Positions 50,901 through 59,302 of a stretch of 64,000 bases of DNA are shown piece after piece. The stretch comes from Croceimicrobium sp965228705 (GTDB taxonomy: Bacteria; Bacteroidota; Bacteroidia; Flavobacteriales; Schleiferiaceae), in NCBI RefSeq assembly GCF_965228705.1, contig NZ_OZ245832.1, positions 2,170,001 through 2,234,000 of the forward strand, read 5' to 3'. Every line of letters begins with the position of its first letter. Positions within the stretch are counted from its first letter, which is position 1. The notes below the pieces were generated by a model. The model was not told the origin of the DNA. It made no database searches and saw nothing but the letters and a program-made list of their open reading frames with translations. Both the position numbers and the translations under genes were made by a program.

Positions 50901-52358
50901 TTAGTCTTGCACCATCTCCCCAAAGAGGGTAGCCGTGGTACAATCGGTAATTTTCACTTTAACGAAATCCCCTGGTTTATGGTCTCCTGTTTTCGGAAAT
51001 ACCACCATGGTATTCTGCGTATTGCGTCCTTTCCAATCTTGATCGCTTCGTTTGGAATCGCCTTCAATCAAAATCTCTTCCACCCTGCCAATATGCTCCT
51101 GATTACGCTGCAAGGAATGCTCCTGTTGCAAGGCGATAATCTCATTCAAACGACGTTTCTTGGTTTCCATATCCACATCGTCTTCCATCTTGCGGGCCGC
51201 AAAAGTGTTAGGACGCTCACTGTAGTAGAACATATAACCAAAGTCGTACCGAACGTATTCCATCAGACTTAAAGTCTCTTTATGATCCTCCTCAGTTTCG
51301 GTCGGGAAGCCAGCAATCATATCATGAGAAATACCACAATCCGGAATAATCTTGCGCAAACGATCAATCAAAGCAAAGTATTCTTCTCGGTTATGACCGC
51401 GGTTCATTTCCTTTAAAATTCGGCTACTACCGGATTGCACGGGAAGGTGAATGTAATTGCAGATATTATCATGACGAGCAATGGCGTGCAGCACTTCATC
51501 CGTCATATCCTGAGGATTACTGGTACTAAAACGAATGCGCATTTCAGGCACCGCCAAGGCTACCATATCCAATAAACCAGCAAAATTTACAGCTGAGGCC
51601 TTAGCTGTTTCTGAGGCTTTTTCAAAATCCTTTTTCAAACCTCCACCATACCAGAGGTAGCTATCTACGTTTTGACCTAAGAGGGTGATTTCTTTAAAGC
51701 CACGTGCTTGTAATTCGCGTACTTCCGCTAAAATGGTTTGAGGATTACGGCTGCGTTCTCGACCACGAGTAAATGGAACCACACAAAAGGTGCACATATT
51801 ATCGCAACCACGAGTAATTGAAACAAAGGCAGACACGCCATTGGAATCGATTCGCACCGGACTCACATCGGCATAGGTTTCTTCTTTAGACAAGAGTACG
51901 TTCACCGCTTTTCGCCCACCGTCAACCTTTTCAATCAGATTGGGTAAATCCCGATAGGCATCCGGACCTACTACCAGGTCGACTAATTTTTCTTCGTCTA
52001 AAAATTTATCCTTTAGGCGTTCGGCCATACAACCTAGTACGCCAATTTTCATATCAGGGCGCTCCTGTTTCAGTTTATTGAAACTACTTAAACGCTTACG
52101 TACGGTTTGCTCCGCTTTATCGCGAATAGAGCAGGTATTAAGCAAAACCAAATCCGCCTCTTCCACATTTCGGGTGGTCCCGAATCCTTCTTTAGCGAGA
52201 ATGGAAGCCACAATTTCGGAATCGGAAAAGTTCATCTGACAGCCGTAACTCTCAATGTACAACTTACGATCGCCGCGTTCTTCGTTTCCCTCCAGGGCTG
52301 TACCCTGAATATTTTCGTCCATCAATTTCGCCTCGGTGGCAGTCTCTTTCATCTTCAT
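50901..52358 (-). CDS. miaB: tRNA (N6-isopentenyl-adenosine-37-C2)-methylthiotransferase MiaB
   Basis: MiaB is a radical-SAM enzyme that adds a methylthio group to i6A37 of tRNA. The ATG at 52358 gives 485 residues, starting just after the promoter. The N-terminal UPF0004 domain has YIESYGCQMNFSDSEIVASI; the radical-SAM cluster is C-x3-C-x2-C in DNMCTFCVVPFTRG preceded by GC; and a TRAM-like C-terminal part is seen. Both [4Fe-4S] cluster sets are present. It heads an operon that also carries lptE and secG. M17 (ATG 52352) is an alternative start. Confidence 0.95.
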   Translation of the reverse strand: MKMKETATEAKLMDENIQGTALEGNEERGDRKLYIESYGCQMNFSDSEIVASILAKEGFGTTRNVEEADLVLLNTCSIRDKAEQTVRKRLSSFNKLKQERPDMKIGVLGCMAERLKDKFLDEEKLVDLVVGPDAYRDLPNLIEKVDGGRKAVNVLLSKEETYADVSPVRIDSNGVSAFVSITRGCDNMCTFCVVPFTRGRERSRNPQTILAEVRELQARGFKEITLLGQNVDSYLWYGGGLKKDFEKASETAKASAVNFAGLLDMVALAVPEMRIRFSTSNPQDMTDEVLHAIARHDNICNYIHLPVQSGSSRILKEMNRGHNREEYFALIDRLRKIIPDCGISHDMIAGFPTETEEDHKETLSLMEYVRYDFGYMFYYSERPNTFAARKMEDDVDMETKKRRLNEIIALQQEHSLQRNQEHIGRVEEILIEGDSKRSDQDWKGRNTQNTMVVFPKTGDHKPGDFVKVKITDCTTATLFGEMVQD

Positions 52359-52371
52359 TTTATAAGGTCTG

Positions 52372-52400
52372 CAAAGGTACAAATGTAAGTCGATTGCCAA
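52372..52400 (-). promoter_or_regulatory. Bacteroidota promoter TTG-N18-TACCTTTG of the miaB operon
   Basis: On the minus strand TTG (52400-52398) is followed after 18 nt by TACCTTTG (52379-52372). The start codon at 52358 lies 13 nt downstream, so the operon messenger has a very short leader. Confidence 0.75.
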
Positions 52401-52494
52401 TTTGACAGACCAAAAGATCAGGGCCTCTTAACAAGGGTAAAACCTAAAAACGAAAAACATTGATTTATTTTGCGCCTTATTCGCATGCTAATTC

Positions 52495-52501
52495 AAAGGA
52501 G
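52495..52501 (+). promoter_or_regulatory. AAAGGAG ribosome-binding site deciding the topA start
   Basis: AAAGGAG ends 3 nt before the ATG at 52505. It supports that ATG over the ATT/ATG positions further upstream at 52460. Confidence 0.5.
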
Positions 52502-52504
52502 TAC

Positions 52505-54838
52505 ATGGCAAAAAATTTAGTGATCGTCGAGTCGCCTGCCAAGGCAAAAACTATTGAGAAATTTCTCGGGAAAGAGTATCAAGTGGAAAGTAGCTACGGG
52601 CATATACGCGACCTGGTACAGAAGGATATGGGTGTTGATGTGGAGAATAACTTTGAACCAAAGTACGCCATCAGCAGCGACAAAAAAGAAGTCGTAAAAA
52701 AGCTAAAAAAATTAAGCAAGGACGCCGAAATGGTGTGGCTTGCATCGGATGAGGACCGTGAAGGAGAAGCCATCGCCTGGCACCTTTACGAAGCTTTAGG
52801 CCTTAGTCCAACCCACACCAATCGCATTACTTTTTCGGAAATCACTAAAAAAGCGATTGACAAGGCAATTCAAAATCCGCGTCGCATTAATACCGATTTG
52901 GTAAATGCTCAGCAAGCACGCCGGGTTTTAGATCGCTTAGTAGGATTTGAGCTTTCTCCAGTATTATGGAAGAAAGTAAAAGCAGGCTTATCCGCCGGAA
53001 GGGTGCAATCCGTAGCAGTTCGCCTGATTGTAGAGCGTGAAATGGAGATTCGCAATTTTGAAGCGAAATCTTATTTCCGTGTGGTAGCTGAGTTCCAAAA
53101 TTCCACTGGCAAAAGCTTTAAAGCAGAACTCAACAAGCGTTTCGACACTGAAAAAGAGGCGCGTGAATTTTTAGATAATTGCGCCAAGCACTCCTTTAAG
53201 ATTGATTCGGTAGAGACCAAGCCCGCGAAAAAATCGCCAGCTCCTCCCTTTACCACTTCAACCCTTCAACAGGAAGCTGCACGAAAACTCTATTTCTCAG
53301 TAAGCCAAACCATGTCGGTAGCGCAAAAGCTTTACGAAGCTGGTTTGATTACTTATATGCGTACCGACTCGACCAATTTATCAGACGATGCCCTGGGCGC
53401 CGCACAATTGGAGATTGAAGACCATTACGGTAAAGATTATGCTAAAACCCGTCGCTTCGCCACTAAGAGCAAAGGAGCGCAGGAAGCACACGAGGCCATT
53501 CGCCCCACCTATTTTAACCGCCACAGCGCCGGAACCGGTGACCAGCAAAAGCGACTTTATGATCTCATTTGGAAACGGGCCATTGCCTCTCAAATGAGTG
53601 ACGCCCAATTGGAAAGAACCGTTTTCCATATAGATGCTCCGGGTGAAAAATTAGAATTCGTAGCACGCGGGGAGGTAATCACCTTCGAAGGTTTCTTAAA
53701 AGTATATCTGGAAGGCACAGATGATGAAGACTCAGAAGAGCAATCAGGCATGCTACCGGCTTCTAAACAAGGGGAAAGCTTAAGCTATGAAGACATTGTG
53801 GCCACCCAACGATTCACCAAGCACCCACCTCGCTATACTGAAGCCAGCTTGGTAAAGAAACTGGAAGAATTAGGCATTGGCCGTCCTTCGACCTATGCGC
53901 CAACCATTAGTACCATTATCAAAAGACAATATGTTGAGAAATCGGAATTAACCGGCACTCAACGCGATTACCTACAAATGAGTTTAGCGGGCGGAATGGT
54001 TAAGGACCAAAAGCTCAGCGAAACTACCGGAGCGGATAAAAACAAATTGATCCCTACCGACATTGGCACTGTAGTTAACGGATTCCTTACTGAGCATTTC
54101 GATCAAATTCTGGACTACAACTTCACGGCCTCGGTAGAAGCTAAGTTCGACCAAATTGCGCATGGCCAGGAAGAGTGGACCGCAATGCTGGATGAATTCT
54201 ATCAAGATTTCCACCCCCACTTGAAGGAAGTGGAAGAAAACTCTGAACGCGCCACTGGCGAAAGAATAATAGGTGAGGATCCCAAAAGCGGAAAACCCAT
54301 TATTGCTCGGATCGGTCGATATGGTCCCATGATTCAAATTGGCGAAGCCGAAGACGAAGAAAAGCCTCGTTTTGCGAGTTTACAGAAAGGTCAGAGTATC
54401 GACACCATTAGCCTGAAGGAAGCTTTGGATCTCTTTAAACTGCCTCGTGAATTAGGCGAGTATCAAGGTGAAAAGGTAAGTGCCAATATTGGCCGCTTCG
54501 GGCCTTATGTAAAATATAAGAGTGTTTTTGCCTCGATTAAAGCGGCGGAAGGTGATGATCCGATGACTATTGAATTGGATCGCGCTATTGAATTGATTGA
54601 AGCGAAAATTGAAGCCGATAAAAACAAATTCATCAAGGTATTTGATGAGGCTAAACCGGTGATTGAGGTACTCAACGGACGTTATGGACCCTATCTAAAA
54701 TCCGGTCGCAAAAATTACAAGTTACCGAAGGACATTGAAGATCCAGCAAAATTAAGTCGAGAAGAAGCGGAGGCTATTATCGCCGATGCCGCTAAGAAAC
54801 CGGCTAAAGGACGCGCTAAAAAAAGCACTAAGAAATGA
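52505..54838 (+). CDS. topA: DNA topoisomerase I
   Basis: Topoisomerase I relaxes negative supercoils by cutting one strand through a 5'-phosphotyrosine. The ATG at 52505 gives 777 residues. The TOPRIM domain is seen in NLVIVESPAKAKTIEKFLG and SDEDREGEAIAWHL, and the active-site Tyr is in LITYMRTDSTNLSDDAL. The C-terminus lacks zinc-finger cysteines and instead has three topo_C-type repeats (ARIGRYGPMIQIG, NIGRFGPYVKY, LNGRYGPYLKSG) and a Lys-rich tail. The stop overlaps the next start by 4 nt (ATGA). Confidence 0.97.
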   Translation: MAKNLVIVESPAKAKTIEKFLGKEYQVESSYGHIRDLVQKDMGVDVENNFEPKYAISSDKKEVVKKLKKLSKDAEMVWLASDEDREGEAIAWHLYEALGLSPTHTNRITFSEITKKAIDKAIQNPRRINTDLVNAQQARRVLDRLVGFELSPVLWKKVKAGLSAGRVQSVAVRLIVEREMEIRNFEAKSYFRVVAEFQNSTGKSFKAELNKRFDTEKEAREFLDNCAKHSFKIDSVETKPAKKSPAPPFTTSTLQQEAARKLYFSVSQTMSVAQKLYEAGLITYMRTDSTNLSDDALGAAQLEIEDHYGKDYAKTRRFATKSKGAQEAHEAIRPTYFNRHSAGTGDQQKRLYDLIWKRAIASQMSDAQLERTVFHIDAPGEKLEFVARGEVITFEGFLKVYLEGTDDEDSEEQSGMLPASKQGESLSYEDIVATQRFTKHPPRYTEASLVKKLEELGIGRPSTYAPTISTIIKRQYVEKSELTGTQRDYLQMSLAGGMVKDQKLSETTGADKNKLIPTDIGTVVNGFLTEHFDQILDYNFTASVEAKFDQIAHGQEEWTAMLDEFYQDFHPHLKEVEENSERATGERIIGEDPKSGKPIIARIGRYGPMIQIGEAEDEEKPRFASLQKGQSIDTISLKEALDLFKLPRELGEYQGEKVSANIGRFGPYVKYKSVFASIKAAEGDDPMTIELDRAIELIEAKIEADKNKFIKVFDEAKPVIEVLNGRYGPYLKSGRKNYKLPKDIEDPAKLSREEAEAIIADAAKKPAKGRAKKSTKK

Positions 54839-56007
54839 TTCTGGAAGATTTCCTAAGCCCGGTGGGCGGGAGTATTATAGAGTCTTGTGCTCAGGCCAAC
54901 GAGCAAATATTTGGTAAACGAATTGGGATCCATCAGGAAATCGAAGGCCTTCCGGAAATTGAAAATTACAAGTTAGCTCTGATTGGGGTTATGGAAGATC
55001 GCGGCAGTGATAATGCCGGATCGGCCCAAAGCCCGGATCAAGTGCGCAAATACCTGTACAATCTCTACTGGGGCAATTGGGATGCTCCGGTTTGCGATCT
55101 GGGTAATATTTATTCAGGCGAAAAGTTGGCCGATACCATGTTTGCCTTACGCGAAGTTTGCTTTGAGCTGATCAAGCGCAATATTGTCCCGATCATCATC
55201 GGCGGTAGTCAGGATTTGACTTACGGCAATTATCGTGCTTACGATCGTTTGGAGCAAACAGTAAATCTGGTTTCCATCGATTCCCAATTTGATTTAGGGA
55301 AACAGGATGATAAGCTCACGCATCGCTCTTTTCTGAGTCATATCATTCTTCAAAAGCCTTATATCCTCTACAATTTCAGCAATATTGGTTACCAGAGCTA
55401 TTTTGTAAATCAAGAGGAGGTGGACCTGATGGAGCGCATGTATTTTGATATTCACCGACTTGGCAATATGCGCCAGGACATCAGCGAAAGCGAACCTATT
55501 TTGCGTGATGCGGATATAGTAAGCTTCGATTTATCCGCCTTGAGGCAAAGTGATGCACCCGGAAACACCTTTCACAGTCCTAATGGCTTTAGCGGCGAAG
55601 AGGCTTGTGCCCTGGCACGCTACAGTGGCATCAGTGACAAATTGAGTTCATTTGGGATTTATGAATGCAATGCATTAGCCGACAAAGAAGGTAGAACTGC
55701 CCATCTGGTAGCTCAAATGATCTGGTATTTTTTAGAAGGATTTAACCTCCGAAAAGGGGACTATCCCTTTGCGAGAAAGGAGGATTATCAACGATTTACT
55801 GTACTTATCAACGATGGTGAGTACGAATTAGTCTTTTATAAGAGCCCTTTGAGTGGTCGTTGGTGGATCGAAGTTCCAGTGCGTGAAAGTGCAGGTTTAA
55901 GCTCCGACCGACACAAGCTAATCCCCTGTTCTTATGTAGATTACCAGGAGGCTATGCAGAACGAAATTCCGGACCGTTGGTGGCGTGCAATGCAGAAAGC
56001 ATTGTAA
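54835..56007 (+). CDS. Arginase/formimidoylglutamase-fold protein with degenerate metal site
   Basis: The 390-residue product belongs to the ureohydrolase (arginase/agmatinase/HutG) fold by length and order. Manganese motifs are changed: canonical GGDHS is GGSQD here (IIGGSQDLTYG), DAHxD is DSQFD, and S-x-D-x-D-x2-D is SFDLSALRQSD. The His of the first motif, the His of the second and an Asp of the third are absent, so catalysis by the usual binuclear Mn centre is doubtful. Similar proteins sit upstream of porP/sprF in Bacteroidota. The start overlaps topA by 4 nt. It may be a structural or regulatory pseudoenzyme. Confidence 0.85.
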   Translation: MILEDFLSPVGGSIIESCAQANEQIFGKRIGIHQEIEGLPEIENYKLALIGVMEDRGSDNAGSAQSPDQVRKYLYNLYWGNWDAPVCDLGNIYSGEKLADTMFALREVCFELIKRNIVPIIIGGSQDLTYGNYRAYDRLEQTVNLVSIDSQFDLGKQDDKLTHRSFLSHIILQKPYILYNFSNIGYQSYFVNQEEVDLMERMYFDIHRLGNMRQDISESEPILRDADIVSFDLSALRQSDAPGNTFHSPNGFSGEEACALARYSGISDKLSSFGIYECNALADKEGRTAHLVAQMIWYFLEGFNLRKGDYPFARKEDYQRFTVLINDGEYELVFYKSPLSGRWWIEVPVRESAGLSSDRHKLIPCSYVDYQEAMQNEIPDRWWRAMQKAL

Positions 56008-56078
56008 TAAATCGAGCATTCATCAACAAAAAGCCGTGAAAAATTAACTACGGCTTAAGGCATATTTGTTCAAAGCTT

Positions 56079-56086
56079 TATATTTG
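56079..56086 (+). promoter_or_regulatory. Bacteroidota -7 element TATATTTG of porP/sprF
   Basis: An exact TAnnTTTG match ends 45 nt before the porP ATG. A second close match CATATTTG lies at 56061-56068. A weak inverted repeat at 56031-56056, without a plus-strand T-run, precedes them and may act as a poor terminator. Confidence 0.6.
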
Positions 56087-56090
56087 GGAT

Positions 56091-56110
56091 TTCAACAAAG
56101 TGTTGTCAAC
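56091..56110 (+). promoter_or_regulatory. porP leader element (TTCAACA-n3-TGTTG-TCAAC)
   Basis: TTCAACA, AAG, TGTTG, TCAAC forms alternating CAACA/TGTTG half-sites. It starts 41 nt before the porP ATG and directly follows the -7 element, so it is likely at or in the beginning of the transcript. A matching element starts exactly 41 nt before gldK. Confidence 0.5.
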
Positions 56111-56131
56111 AATTAATACTAACCCGATTTG

Positions 56132-57079
56132 ATGAAGAAATTCTACCTCATCATGGTGCTTGCATTCCCGCTCTTCGCTTTAGCGCAGCAGGATGTGCAA
56201 TTCAGCCAATACATGTTCAATCGCGTTTATTACAATCCCGGGGTTGCTGGATCCGGAGGCGCCATTTGCATAAACGGCTTGCACCGCAGTCAGTGGGTAG
56301 GTTTTGAAGGAGCCCCCATTACTCAGAATATTAATATCAATGCCCCTTTCAAGAAGCTTCACGGCGGAATTGGTTTGAGCATTGTGAATGACCAAATCGG
56401 CTTCTTTAATAATATTTCCGCTCGTTTGATGTACGGTTACCAGCTAGAATTAAGCACTGGTACCTTAGGCATTGGCTTGGGAGCATCTTTTCTGAATAAT
56501 CAAATCGCCAGTAGTGGTTGGATTCCATCTGATGGGGTAAATGGTGCATTAGACCCCGGTGTGTACGGATTGAATGAAACCGGTTTTCAAGTAGACGGAA
56601 TTTTCGGTATTTACTACGAAAGTCAAAATATTTGGGGTGGAATCTCTTCTACCCGCGTTATTGAAAGTTCTACGGAAATAGGTTCTTTTAATGGACTATC
56701 TTCCACTTTCATTCGCAATGCCCGCCATTACTATTTAATGGGGGGATACAATTGGGCAGTACCTGCAAGTAACTGGGAATTACGTCCTAGCATGTTATTA
56801 AAACTCACTTCTGGATCTACCACCTTTGACATAAATGCCATGGGGGTATATAATAATAAGTTTTGGGGTGGCGTTACATACAGGCTACAGGACGCGGTTG
56901 CGGTTATGATAGGCTGGCAAGCGACACCTGGATTTAAACTAGGGTACTCATACGATGTTGCGACATCAGCGCTTTCTACCAGAGGTGGTGGAAGCCACGA
57001 AATTATGGCGAGTTACTGCTTTAAGATTGTAATTCCGCCTCCCACAACGGGAAGTCATAAGAACCCAAGATTTTTGTAA
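56132..57079 (+). CDS. PorP/SprF family type IX secretion membrane protein
   Basis: The ATG at 56132 gives 315 residues with a signal peptide (MKKFYLIMVLAFPLFALAQ) and the family start QDVQFSQYMFNRVYYNPGVAG. The rest is an outer-membrane beta-barrel with repeated glycine/aromatic strands and ends in a strand with SYCFKIVIPPPTTGSHKNPR. PorP/SprF proteins pair with surface adhesins or PorE-like partners of the T9SS and are needed for export of cargo such as SprB. It lies directly upstream of the gldKLMN genes, as in many Bacteroidota. Confidence 0.92.
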   Translation: MKKFYLIMVLAFPLFALAQQDVQFSQYMFNRVYYNPGVAGSGGAICINGLHRSQWVGFEGAPITQNININAPFKKLHGGIGLSIVNDQIGFFNNISARLMYGYQLELSTGTLGIGLGASFLNNQIASSGWIPSDGVNGALDPGVYGLNETGFQVDGIFGIYYESQNIWGGISSTRVIESSTEIGSFNGLSSTFIRNARHYYLMGGYNWAVPASNWELRPSMLLKLTSGSTTFDINAMGVYNNKFWGGVTYRLQDAVAVMIGWQATPGFKLGYSYDVATSALSTRGGGSHEIMASYCFKIVIPPPTTGSHKNPRFL

Positions 57080-57095
57080 TATAGCAGCCCCTGTT

Positions 57096-57116
57096 TTCAA
57101 CAGACTGTTGATCAAC
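57096..57116 (+). promoter_or_regulatory. gldK leader element matching the porP leader element
   Basis: TTCAACA, GAC, TGTTG, A, TCAAC matches the porP leader in order and begins exactly 41 nt before the gldK ATG. No TAnnTTTG lies at the equivalent position, so the element is not explained as a promoter. Confidence 0.5.
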
Positions 57117-57136
57117 GGAAAACAACGTCAAGAGAC

Positions 57137-58555
57137 ATGAAGAAACTGATTTCCATAGCCTTAAGCTCCGTGCTTCTGATCAGTTGTAGCAGCAATGACT
57201 ACGGCGAATTAGTGGGCGTTCAGGATCGACCTAACTGGTATCCGGCGCAACCTTACGGAATGGTTTATATCCCTCAGGGCTCCTATAATATGGGAAACTC
57301 TGATCAGGATGTACCTTATAGCTTGATCTCTCCAACTAAAACTGTTTCGGTTCCTTCCTTCTGGATGGACCAAACCGAAATCACTAATAATGAGTATCGC
57401 CAGTTCATTCATTGGGTGCGCGACTCAATCCTTCGCTTCCGTTTAGGAGAGGATGGATTAGTGGAAGGTTATGAATTAATTGAAGCCGCCAACAAAGAAG
57501 ATCAAACCTTCTTTGATGAGTACGTTTCACTTAACTACCCTGATAGTATGCAGCGCCATATCAACTGGGAGCCTATGTTAGAGTGGCGTACCGAGAACTA
57601 TCCATCGGCGGAATACACCGAGATTATCGAAGGTTTATACCTCCCCCCAGAAGAGCAGTTCATGGGTAGTCGCATGATTGATTCCCGACAATTGAATTAT
57701 GCCTTCTTCTGGATTAACAAACAAAAAGCGGCGCGTAAATCGAACCGTGTAATGTTTGATCATAATGATTCCGATCAAGATGGTGAACGTTTTTCTTACC
57801 GCGACTATATTAAGGACAACAAGGAAATTTCTGATCGGAGCTCATTCTTCGAAGGTGGTGTAATCAACATCTATCCTGATACTTTATGCTGGATTCATGA
57901 CTTCACCTACAGTTATAATGATCCGATGCACGACAAATATTTCTGGCACCCTGCCTTTGATGAGTATCCTGTTGTGGGCTTAAGCTGGTATCAAGCACGT
58001 GCATTCTGTAATTGGAGAACCAAATACCGTAATGATTACTTACGTAATTCTGGTTACTTCACTGAGCAAGAATTCCGCTTACCGACCGAGGCCGAATGGG
58101 AATATGCCGCTCGTGGTCGCAAAGAATTAACTACCTACCCATGGGGTGGTCCTTATGCCCTGAACAGCTCCGGTTGCTACTTAGGTAACTTTAAGCCACT
58201 GCGTGGTAACCTAGTAGCGGATGGTGCCTTCTATCCTGTGAAAGCTACTGCTTATGCGCCTAATGAATATGACCTGTACAACATGGCAGGAAACGTAGCG
58301 GAATGGACCAATACGGCCTTTGACGCTGCAAGCTTCTACTATGTTTCAGACATTAGTCCCAATTTTGAGTACAATGCTAACCCGAGTGACGACCCCACTA
58401 TTACGCGTAAAGTAATTCGCGGTGGTAGTTGGAAAGACGTTGCTTACTACATGCAGGTAAGTACCCGTGACTATGAATATGCTGACACCGCTAAATCCTA
58501 TGTAGGATTCCGTACGGTACAAAGCTTTATGGGTCGCGATCTTGCCGACTTTTAA
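57137..58555 (+). CDS. gldK: GldK, outer-membrane T9SS/gliding lipoprotein (SUMF1/FGE fold)
   Basis: The 472-residue protein has a lipoprotein signal with lipobox LLISC (Cys17). The FGE-sulfatase (SUMF1-like) fold is visible from YIPQGSYNMGNSDQDV through WMDQTEITNNEYRQF, FRLPTEAEWEYAARG, NMAGNVAEWTNTAF and GGSWKDVAYYM. With GldN it forms the ring at the inner face of the outer membrane that surrounds the T9SS motor. It is followed by gldL after 34 nt, in standard order. No enzymatic role is expected, as in other GldK proteins. Confidence 0.96.
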   Translation: MKKLISIALSSVLLISCSSNDYGELVGVQDRPNWYPAQPYGMVYIPQGSYNMGNSDQDVPYSLISPTKTVSVPSFWMDQTEITNNEYRQFIHWVRDSILRFRLGEDGLVEGYELIEAANKEDQTFFDEYVSLNYPDSMQRHINWEPMLEWRTENYPSAEYTEIIEGLYLPPEEQFMGSRMIDSRQLNYAFFWINKQKAARKSNRVMFDHNDSDQDGERFSYRDYIKDNKEISDRSSFFEGGVINIYPDTLCWIHDFTYSYNDPMHDKYFWHPAFDEYPVVGLSWYQARAFCNWRTKYRNDYLRNSGYFTEQEFRLPTEAEWEYAARGRKELTTYPWGGPYALNSSGCYLGNFKPLRGNLVADGAFYPVKATAYAPNEYDLYNMAGNVAEWTNTAFDAASFYYVSDISPNFEYNANPSDDPTITRKVIRGGSWKDVAYYMQVSTRDYEYADTAKSYVGFRTVQSFMGRDLADF

Positions 58556-58589
58556 TCCCCTAATTTCTATTTTAATTTAATTTTTTCCA

Positions 58590-59264
58590 ATGGCGTTAAT
58601 TGATGTAAACAGCAAGCGTTTTAAAAATTTCATGGCTAAGCTTTATGGCTGGGGTGCCTCCGTTGTAATCCTCGGAGCGATGTTTAAAATCCTTCACTTG
58701 CCAGGAGCCGATATCATGTTGGTAGTAGGTTTGACTACTGAGGCTGTAATTTTCTTCTTCTCTGCATTTGAAAAACCCGGTGAAGAACTGGATTGGACCT
58801 TAGTTTATCCTGAATTAGCAGGTATGACTGACGAAGATGAGCAGTACAGCAACAACAACCAACGTGGTTTAACAGCTACTCAGGAATTAGATCGCATGCT
58901 TGAGGATGCTAAGATTGATGGTGAGTTGATCGAAAGCTTGGGAAGTGGACTGCGTCGCTTTGGAGATGCTGCAAACAAATTAACTGAGACCAGCGAGGCT
59001 GCTGCAGCTACTGGTGCTTACAATGAGCAATTGAGCTTAGCCTCTAAAAATATGGAGTCCTTAAACGCTTTGTATGCTGTACAATTAGAGAGCTCTGCTA
59101 ACCATATGGAAGCTCAAAACACCTTAATGGAAAAACTGAACAGCTCTATTCAAGATTCTGATCGTTTGACCAACGAGGTAAGCAGCCTTGTAAACAACAT
59201 GAGTCAACTCAACAACGTTTACGGAGGTATGCTTTCTGCCATGAACGTTAATCGTAGTAACTAA
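58590..59264 (+). CDS. gldL: GldL, cytoplasmic membrane motor protein of gliding/T9SS
   Basis: The 224-residue protein has two membrane helices at about residues 18-35 and 40-60, then a cytoplasmic helical part. The second helix carries Glu51 (VGLTTEAVIFFFSAF), the conserved acidic residue believed to carry protons in the GldL-GldM motor. GldL forms a pentamer around two GldM helices. It lies 34 nt after gldK and 38 nt before gldM. Length and features match the family, and nothing is missing. Confidence 0.96.
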   Translation: MALIDVNSKRFKNFMAKLYGWGASVVILGAMFKILHLPGADIMLVVGLTTEAVIFFFSAFEKPGEELDWTLVYPELAGMTDEDEQYSNNNQRGLTATQELDRMLEDAKIDGELIESLGSGLRRFGDAANKLTETSEAAAATGAYNEQLSLASKNMESLNALYAVQLESSANHMEAQNTLMEKLNSSIQDSDRLTNEVSSLVNNMSQLNNVYGGMLSAMNVNRSN

Positions 59265-59302
59265 GCTAATTCACCGAGTCACTAAACTCTAAAAACTAAT
59301 TC

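Noticed and set aside
54835..56007. Annotation as active formimidoylglutamase HutG partner of hutU
   Set aside because: Key His and Asp ligands are missing and the gene is 44 kb away in an unrelated context.
56031..56056. Inverted repeat AAGCCGT/ACGGCTT after the arginase-fold gene as a terminator
   Set aside because: No T-run follows on the plus strand; only the minus direction would have one, and no minus-strand gene is there.
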